From assembly GCA_963726825.1 (NCBI GenBank), contig CAVSDT010000002.1, positions 2,232,001-2,296,000 on the forward strand: 64,000 nt of DNA, in the 5' to 3' direction. A program made the position numbers and the translations under genes. Positions 59,402-64,000 of the stretch are shown here, piece after piece; position 1 is the stretch's first letter, and each line of letters starts with the position of its first letter. The notes under the pieces were generated by a model. The model was not told the origin of the DNA and ran no database searches. It worked only from the letters and a program-made list of their open reading frames with translations. The stretch is from DATLGB01 sp963726825. GTDB taxonomy: Bacteria > Actinomycetota > Thermoleophilia > Solirubrobacterales > Solirubrobacteraceae.

Positions 59402-59472
59402 TGGGGAGTGGTGTAATGGCAACACTCCGATTTTTGGTGTCGGCATTTCAGGTTCGAGTCCTGGCTCCCCAG
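59402..59472 (+). tRNA. tRNA-Gln (anticodon UUG)
   Basis: 71 bases. Acceptor TGGGGAG/CTCCCCA with the U1-A72 pair and G73 that mark tRNA-Gln; anticodon loop TTTTGGT gives UUG; T-arm CAGG TTCGAGT CCTG. CCA not encoded. Confidence 0.95.
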
Positions 59473-59517
59473 CTGCCCCCTTCGCGCAGGCGCCCAGGTC
59501 GCGCTAGGTTCCGGCGC

Positions 59518-61287
59518 ATGCGTCTCCGGGTTCCGCTGCTGGTCACCTCGCTCTGCCTGCTGGCGGGGCCGGCCGCAGCGGGTGCCGCAGGCGACCCGAT
59601 CATGCCGCTGTCGGAGGTCAGAGCGGACATGGAGTGCACGGGCTACTCCGTCTTCCGCGGCCAGCGGATCGACCCCTTCGCGGTCACGATCCTGGACGTC
59701 GTCGCCCCGAGTGCGACCGGCGGCCTCGAGCCGCGCATCCTCTTCCGCGTCCACGGTGCCGAGATCGAGCGCACAGGCATCGCCCGCGGCTTCTCGGGCT
59801 CGCCGATCTACTGCCCGGGCGCCGACGGGGTCGTCCGCGTGGCGGGCGCCGCCTCCGAGGGCGTCGGCGACTACGGCGACCTGACCGCCCTGGCGACGCC
59901 GATCGAGCAGGTCATCGGCACGCCGGTCCTGCCGCCGCTGGGTGCCGACCCGAAGATCGCGTCGCGCTGGTCGGCCGCCGGGCGCGCCCGGTCCAGCCTC
60001 CTGCGCCGGCGCTACCGACTCACCGCGCCGCTCACCGTCGGCGGTGTGACGCGGCCCGTCCTGCGCGGCCTGCAGCAGGCAGGCGCCAGGCGCGGCGTCA
60101 CGCTGCTGCAGTCCCCCGGCCCGACGGTCAACGCGCCCGCGACGTTCGGAGGCTTCAGGCCGGGCGGCGCGGTCGGCACGTCCTACACGTCGGGGGAGCT
60201 CTCGCTGGGTGGCATCGGCACCATCTCCTACGTCGACGGCGCCGACGTCTGGGCCTTCGGCCATCAGCTCGAGGGCGTCGGCCGCCGCGCGCTGTACCTG
60301 CAGGACGCGTCGATCTCGACCGTCATCGTCAACCCGACCACGCCGCTGACCGACGGCTCCTCCTACAAGCTCGGGGCGGCGACGCGCGACGTCGGGACGC
60401 TCTCGAGCGACGGCTTCAACGCGGTGGCGGGGACCACCGGCGCGCTGCCGCCGCAGATCCCGGTCCACGTCGAGGCGACCGACACCGACACGGGCAAGAC
60501 GCTCGCGACGGACTTCCGCGCGGCCGACGAGACGGCGGTCGGCAATCCCTCCGGCGTCTCCGGCCTCGCGTTCGGCGCCCCCACCGCGATCGTCCAGGCC
60601 CCGAGCCAGGTGCTCGGCTCGGCCCCGATCCGCAACGCGGGCGAGCTCTGCTTCCAGGTCCGGCTCCGTGAGCGCAGGGCGCCGCTGCGCTTCTGCAACC
60701 GCTACGTCGCCGACGGCCTCTCGGGGGTCGCCGACGGCAGCCTCGTCACGACCTCCGGCGCGTCGATGGCGGCCGACGCCTCGACCGCCCTCGCCCTCCT
60801 CGACGCGTTCTCGGGCAGGAAGCTGCACGTGACCGGCGTCCAGGCCCAGATCGAGGTCACCCGCGGGCAGCGGATGAGCTACCTGCGCGAGGTGCGGCTG
60901 CCCCGCCAGGTCCGCCCCGGCCGGCGCGTGCGCGGGACCTTCGTCGTCAAGGTCGTGCGCGGTGGCACCCGCAGGATCGCGTTCACCTGGACCGTGCCGC
61001 CGACGCTGCGGCCGGGCCGCCGGACGCTCACCTTCGAGGGCTCAGAGCCCGACGGCGGCGTCAGCGGGCTCTTCGACGACCTGGTCCTCGACCTCTCCGG
61101 CGACGAGGAGGCCGACGCGCCGAGCGGGCCCGCCGGCCCCGCGACGGTCAAGGGCCTCGCCCGGGCGTTCAAGGCCCTGCAGACCTACGACGGCGTCCGG
61201 CTGTCACGGCCGCGCTCGCGCGTCTACACGGACCCCGACTACCGCATCGGCGGCACGGCACGCACCCGCGTCCGCGTCCGCCGCTGA
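59518..61287 (+). CDS. Secreted SpoIVB-like (S55) peptidase-domain protein
   Basis: 589 residues. Signal peptide in residues 1-24 (MRLRVPLLVTSLCLLAG...). The first 250 residues carry S55 features: ECTGYSVFRGQRIDPFAVTI, the serine elbow RGFSGSPIYC with the expected nucleophile Ser, and VWAFGHQLEG with a conserved His. The rest contains two or three beta-rich regions (TRGQRMSYLREVRLPRQVRP) and no membrane anchor. SpoIVB is a sporulation protease, but related S55 domains occur in non-sporulating Actinobacteria, where the target is unknown. TAGGTT sits seven bases before the ATG. Confidence 0.78.
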   Translation: MRLRVPLLVTSLCLLAGPAAAGAAGDPIMPLSEVRADMECTGYSVFRGQRIDPFAVTILDVVAPSATGGLEPRILFRVHGAEIERTGIARGFSGSPIYCPGADGVVRVAGAASEGVGDYGDLTALATPIEQVIGTPVLPPLGADPKIASRWSAAGRARSSLLRRRYRLTAPLTVGGVTRPVLRGLQQAGARRGVTLLQSPGPTVNAPATFGGFRPGGAVGTSYTSGELSLGGIGTISYVDGADVWAFGHQLEGVGRRALYLQDASISTVIVNPTTPLTDGSSYKLGAATRDVGTLSSDGFNAVAGTTGALPPQIPVHVEATDTDTGKTLATDFRAADETAVGNPSGVSGLAFGAPTAIVQAPSQVLGSAPIRNAGELCFQVRLRERRAPLRFCNRYVADGLSGVADGSLVTTSGASMAADASTALALLDAFSGRKLHVTGVQAQIEVTRGQRMSYLREVRLPRQVRPGRRVRGTFVVKVVRGGTRRIAFTWTVPPTLRPGRRTLTFEGSEPDGGVSGLFDDLVLDLSGDEEADAPSGPAGPATVKGLARAFKALQTYDGVRLSRPRSRVYTDPDYRIGGTARTRVRVRR

Positions 61288-61313
61288 CCACCCCCGAAGC
61301 GAGAGGGCATGTG

Positions 61314-61487
61314 ATGAAGGAGTTCTCCTGCGGCGCCGTCGTCCCCGGCTGCGTCGCCACGTTCGAGGCCGACAGCGAGGACGAGATCCTGCGTCAGGTC
61401 GCCGAGCACGCCGAGCGCGACCACGGCATGGCGTCGGTCCCGCCCGAGGTCGTCGACCGGGTCCGGGCCAACATCACCGAGCGCTGA
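61314..61487 (+). CDS. DUF1059 small protein, 57 residues
   Basis: Sequence starts MKEFSCGAVVPGCVATFEAD and continues DEILRQVAEHAERDHGM, the DUF1059 pattern with conserved Cys, Cys, His and His that could bind a metal. A purine-rich GAGAGGG precedes the start; GTG at 61311 is an alternative. Function unknown. Confidence 0.82.
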   Translation: MKEFSCGAVVPGCVATFEADSEDEILRQVAEHAERDHGMASVPPEVVDRVRANITER

Positions 61488-61495
61488 GCGCCGGG

Positions 61496-62653
61496 TCAGT
61501 CCGCGGCGAGCGCGTCGAGCAGCGCCTCGACGCGCACGAGGCCGAGGTAGACCCCGCGGCGGTCGCAGGCCACGAGCGGGTGGTAGCGCTCGAGCATGGG
61601 ACGGGCCGCCGCCCGGCGCGCGACGGCCTTCAGCGGGCTCGACGGGTTGACGCGCATGACGGGGCGCTCGAAGGGCTCGCCGCGCAGCATGGCGGCGCGC
61701 TCGGCGAGCGCGAGCGGCCGGTTGCGCTCGTCGACCAGCACGACGACCTCGTTGCGCGGGTCGTCGAGGAAGGCGTCGGCGATGTCCTCCAGCCCACCGC
61801 CCCACTCCAGGGCGGGCCGGCCCTCGATCAGCGGGGCGACCGTCTGCGCGGCCTCCGCCGGGGGCGAGGCCTGCCGGATCGCGTGGGTGACGAGCTCGCG
61901 CAGCGGCTCCATCGTCTCCCCCGCCAGGCCCACCATCGGGCCCTGGACGAGCGGGACGCCCATGCGACGCAGCGCGCCGAGCTCCGGCCGGCTGGGAACG
62001 CCCCCGGCGATCAGCCAGGCGTCGATGCGCGAGGCGAGCGCGCCGAGCGTCTCGACGACCGCGGCCTTGGCCTGGTCGCGGTCGACCTCGGCGACGAAGT
62101 CCGCGCCGATGCGGACGAAGTCCGGGCGGATCGCCAGCAGCTGGCGCAGGCTCGCGTAGCCGGAGCCGGTGTCGTCGACCGCGACGAGCGCCCCCGCCTC
62201 GCGGGCGGTCTCCAGCGCGCGCCGCAGCTCGGTCCCGTCGTGGCCGTCGTGGTCGCTGACCGTGACGACGACGCGCTCGAGGCTGCCCGCCCCGGCGAGC
62301 ACCGCGTGCAGCTCCTGCGAGCGCAGGGCGCCGGCGGAGAGGCTGATGAGCATGAACGTGTTCGGAAGCAGTGCGTCACGCCGGGCGAGCGCGACGCGGA
62401 GCAGGGCCGTCTCGATGGTGCCGGCGGACGTCACGTGTGCGCGGCTCGACCAGCCCGGCGGGTCGAGCGCCTCCTCGCCGCCGAGGGTCAGCAGCACCTC
62501 GTAGCCGGCCACGATCCCGCGCTTGAGGTCGGCGATCGGCACGAAGCGCGGCTGCACGAGCTCGGGCTGCGTCCGGACCCGCTGCAGCACGCCTTCGCGG
62601 TCGTGCAGGGCGACGACGCGGAGGGCGGATGCGGGATCGGGAGGCTGGGACAT
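61496..62653 (-). CDS. Degenerate EAL-domain protein with C-terminal CBS pair
   Basis: 385 residues. Residues 35-245 follow the EAL phosphodiesterase plan: GYEVLLTL (Glu52 for the EAL motif) and loop 6 VAVDDTGSGYASLRQL (Asp160-Asp161). Several catalytic positions are changed: the Asn of the xxN-S strand reads LISLSAG, the ELTE strand reads VTVSD, KID is RIG and the AEGVE Glu is Gly218. It is probably not an active c-di-GMP hydrolase but could still bind c-di-GMP or a partner. Residues about 265-385 form two CBS repeats (NEVVVLVDERNRPLALAERA; HPLVACDRRGVYLGLVRVEA). ATG at 62653 is preferred; a GTG at 62695 is possible. Confidence 0.75.
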   Translation of the reverse strand: MSQPPDPASALRVVALHDREGVLQRVRTQPELVQPRFVPIADLKRGIVAGYEVLLTLGGEEALDPPGWSSRAHVTSAGTIETALLRVALARRDALLPNTFMLISLSAGALRSQELHAVLAGAGSLERVVVTVSDHDGHDGTELRRALETAREAGALVAVDDTGSGYASLRQLLAIRPDFVRIGADFVAEVDRDQAKAAVVETLGALASRIDAWLIAGGVPSRPELGALRRMGVPLVQGPMVGLAGETMEPLRELVTHAIRQASPPAEAAQTVAPLIEGRPALEWGGGLEDIADAFLDDPRNEVVVLVDERNRPLALAERAAMLRGEPFERPVMRVNPSSPLKAVARRAAARPMLERYHPLVACDRRGVYLGLVRVEALLDALAAD

Positions 62654-62740
62654 GACGGCGTGGGGCTGCGCTGGGGTCCTGCCTACCCGTCTCACCCCTC
62701 GACCACAGAACGTGGCGTGTGCGGCCAGACTGACGGTGGG

Positions 62741-63535
62741 TCAGTCGTGGAAGCGGTGGTTCATGCCCGCGGCGGCCAGTGCGGTCGGATCGATGCGCGG
62801 GATCGCGGCCGCGAGCACGGACGCGAACGTGTCCGTGGAGGCGGCGATCAGCTCGAGGAGGCGCGCGACCGGTGTGGCCTGCGCCTGCACGCCGTTGGCG
62901 TAGTCGGTCGCGTAGCCGACGAGGCCGAAGGGCAGGTCGGCCTCCCCGCACAGGACCGTCTCGGGCCCGGCGGTCTGCGACACGGTGGTGACGCCGCACG
63001 CGGCCAGGCCGCGGATCTCGGCCTTCGTGTTGAAGCGGGGGCCGTCGACGTGGCCGTAGCAGCCACCGTCGCGGACCTCGACGCCGGACTCCCGCGCCCC
63101 GGCGACCAGGGCCGCGCGCAGCCCCGGCGAGTAGGGGTCCTCGAAGATCCAGTGGCCGCGCTCGGCGCCGCCCGGCTCGTCGTGGAAGGTGCACAGCTCG
63201 CCGTTGGGCAGCCGGTTGGCCACGAAGTGCAGGTCGTCGAAGACCACGAGCGACCCCAGCGGCACGGCCGGATCGACGGCGCCGCAGACGGTGACGGCGA
63301 TGACGGCGTCGCAGCCGGCCTGCTTGAGCGCCGCGATGTTGGCCCGGTGCTCGACGTGGTTGGAGACGCGCACGTGCCCCTCGAGGTGGCGCGAGACGTG
63401 GACGACCTCGCTGCCGGCGAACGTCCCGTGCGTCAGGCGGGCGCTCCCCCACCGGGTCTCGACGTCCTCCGGCTCGGTGGTCTCGAGTCCCGGGAGCGAG
63501 TAGGTCCCGGATCCGGTGATGATGCCGACGCGCAT
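62741..63535 (-). CDS. mtnP: S-methyl-5'-thioadenosine phosphorylase (MTAP/PNP family)
   Basis: 264 residues. Begins MRVGIITGSGTYSLPG; phosphate and substrate marks are VSRHLEGHVRVSNHVEHRAN, CGAVDP, GPRFNTKAEIR and SQTAGPETVL. In this family such enzymes phosphorolyse methylthioadenosine in methionine salvage or 6-oxopurine nucleosides; I favour MTA by overall resemblance, but a purine nucleoside phosphorylase is possible. TAGGCT seven bases before the ATG. Confidence 0.8.
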   Translation of the reverse strand: MRVGIITGSGTYSLPGLETTEPEDVETRWGSARLTHGTFAGSEVVHVSRHLEGHVRVSNHVEHRANIAALKQAGCDAVIAVTVCGAVDPAVPLGSLVVFDDLHFVANRLPNGELCTFHDEPGGAERGHWIFEDPYSPGLRAALVAGARESGVEVRDGGCYGHVDGPRFNTKAEIRGLAACGVTTVSQTAGPETVLCGEADLPFGLVGYATDYANGVQAQATPVARLLELIAASTDTFASVLAAAIPRIDPTALAAAGMNHRFHD

Positions 63536-63553
63536 GGCGCCGAGCCTACGGGC

Positions 63554-64000
63554 CTAGGGCCGGTCCTTGCCGCCCCGCGGCACGCGCCCGCCCCCGGCGC
63601 CGCGCTCGCGCGCCGGGCCGCCGGACGGGCTGACGCCGAGGACGCGCATCGCCTTCAGGCCCAGGCCGAGGCGCTCGCGGCCGTCGGTGGAGGCGACGTC
63701 ATGGCCGGTCAGCTCGTGCACGCGCACGAGCCGGTAGCGGACGGTGTGGCGGTGGGTGAACAGGCGCCCCGACGTGTTGGCGACGTTGCCGTCGCAGTCC
63801 AGGAACGTCTCGAGCGTCGTGACGAGGTCCGTCTCGTACTGGTCGTCGTAGGCGACGAGCGGCGCGATCGTCTCCTCGTAGAAGCGCTTGAGCTCGCCGG
63901 GGTCCTCGCTCATCGCGGGCAGCAGCAGGCGGTAGGCGCCCGTCGCGTCGAAGGCGAGCACCTGCGGGCCGTCGTCGCCGCCGTCCTCGCCGCCGGGGAC
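63554..64000 (-). CDS. PucR-family regulator, C-terminal part (cut by window edge)
   Basis: About 148 residues are visible; the N-terminus lies beyond the right edge. ETLETFLDCDGNVANTSGRL followed by FTHRHTVRYRLVRVHELTG is the PucR/CdaR C-terminal helix-turn-helix. The preceding residues (LLLPAMSEDPGELKRFYEET) belong to the GGDEF-like linker of this family. The last 25 residues form a Gly/Arg-rich tail. PucR-type regulators often control purine or amino-acid use; nearby mtnP ends 19 bases away on the same strand. Confidence 0.85.
   Translation of the reverse strand, partial: VPGGEDGGDDGPQVLAFDATGAYRLLLPAMSEDPGELKRFYEETIAPLVAYDDQYETDLVTTLETFLDCDGNVANTSGRLFTHRHTVRYRLVRVHELTGHDVASTDGRERLGLGLKAMRVLGVSPSGGPARERGAGGGRVPRGGKDRP

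Overview
The window is a very GC-rich, densely packed bacterial chromosome segment. It holds about 63 protein genes (two cut by the window ends), one decayed gene and three tRNA genes. I see no rRNA, CRISPR array, insertion sequence or phage. Gene content and order point to an actinobacterium, and probably to the deep-branching Thermoleophilia/Solirubrobacterales. The reasons are GTG/ATG starts with many apparently leaderless genes, mycobacteria-like gene orders (glmU-prs-L25-pth-mfd-mazG-eno-ftsB, plsB next to a HAD-PlsC fusion, a DesA3-like desaturase with its reductase), an actinobacterial initiator tRNA, and a CsrA homologue, which is unusual for classical Actinobacteria. The lineage call is inference.

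Layout. 1-6.9 kb: start of an MMPL transporter, a secreted coiled-coil lytic-transglycosylase-like protein, two tandem S51 peptidases, a methyltransferase, and a fatty-acid desaturase/ferredoxin-reductase operon divergent from a TetR regulator. 6.9-11.6 kb: glycerolipid synthesis (gpsA, plsB, HAD-PlsC fusion). 11.6-15.4 kb: a four-gene glycine-betaine-type ABC importer. 15.7-26.5 kb: PEP carboxylase, nitrilase, asparagine synthetase, an AbiEi/DUF559 protein, a HAD phosphatase, an NlpC/P60 hydrolase, an SDR, a TrmH-type methyltransferase and a DMT exporter. 26.5-31.8 kb: an oxidative-stress island (Fur-like regulator, katG, catalase, VIT transporter) ending at tRNA-fMet.

31.8-38.4 kb: an FUSC membrane protein, a small secreted protein, a 2-hydroxyacid dehydrogenase with Ppx/GppA phosphatase, a 333-base convergent gap rich in RNA-like structure, an IlvG-like enzyme, and an HxlR regulator that seems to start at ATT. 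38.4-46.7 kb: a short-armed tRNA with anticodon UAA, an ECF sigma factor with fused zinc-binding and membrane segments, CsaA, an Lrp-type sensor, SelD, a catalytically degenerate rhomboid, class I aldolase, CsrA, and a GNAT gene followed by a decayed winged-helix gene. 46.7-59.5 kb: the conserved housekeeping run, all on the minus strand (ftsB, eno, mazG, PPIase, mfd, pth, L25, prs, glmU), with a few small genes between, and tRNA-Gln. 59.5-64 kb: an S55-like secreted protein, DUF1059, a degenerate EAL-CBS protein, MTA phosphorylase and a cut PucR-type regulator.

Two themes run through the window. More than twenty genes have a TANNNT hexamer only 5-9 bases before the start codon, the layout expected for leaderless mRNAs, and two divergent pairs appear to share the TA of back-to-back -10 boxes. 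The least explained DNA is the 35.2-35.55 kb gap. It carries a 13-bp hairpin, a nested structure closed by a perfect 10-bp stem, and a third nested hairpin, with no protein gene, and I could not match it to any RNA family I know.
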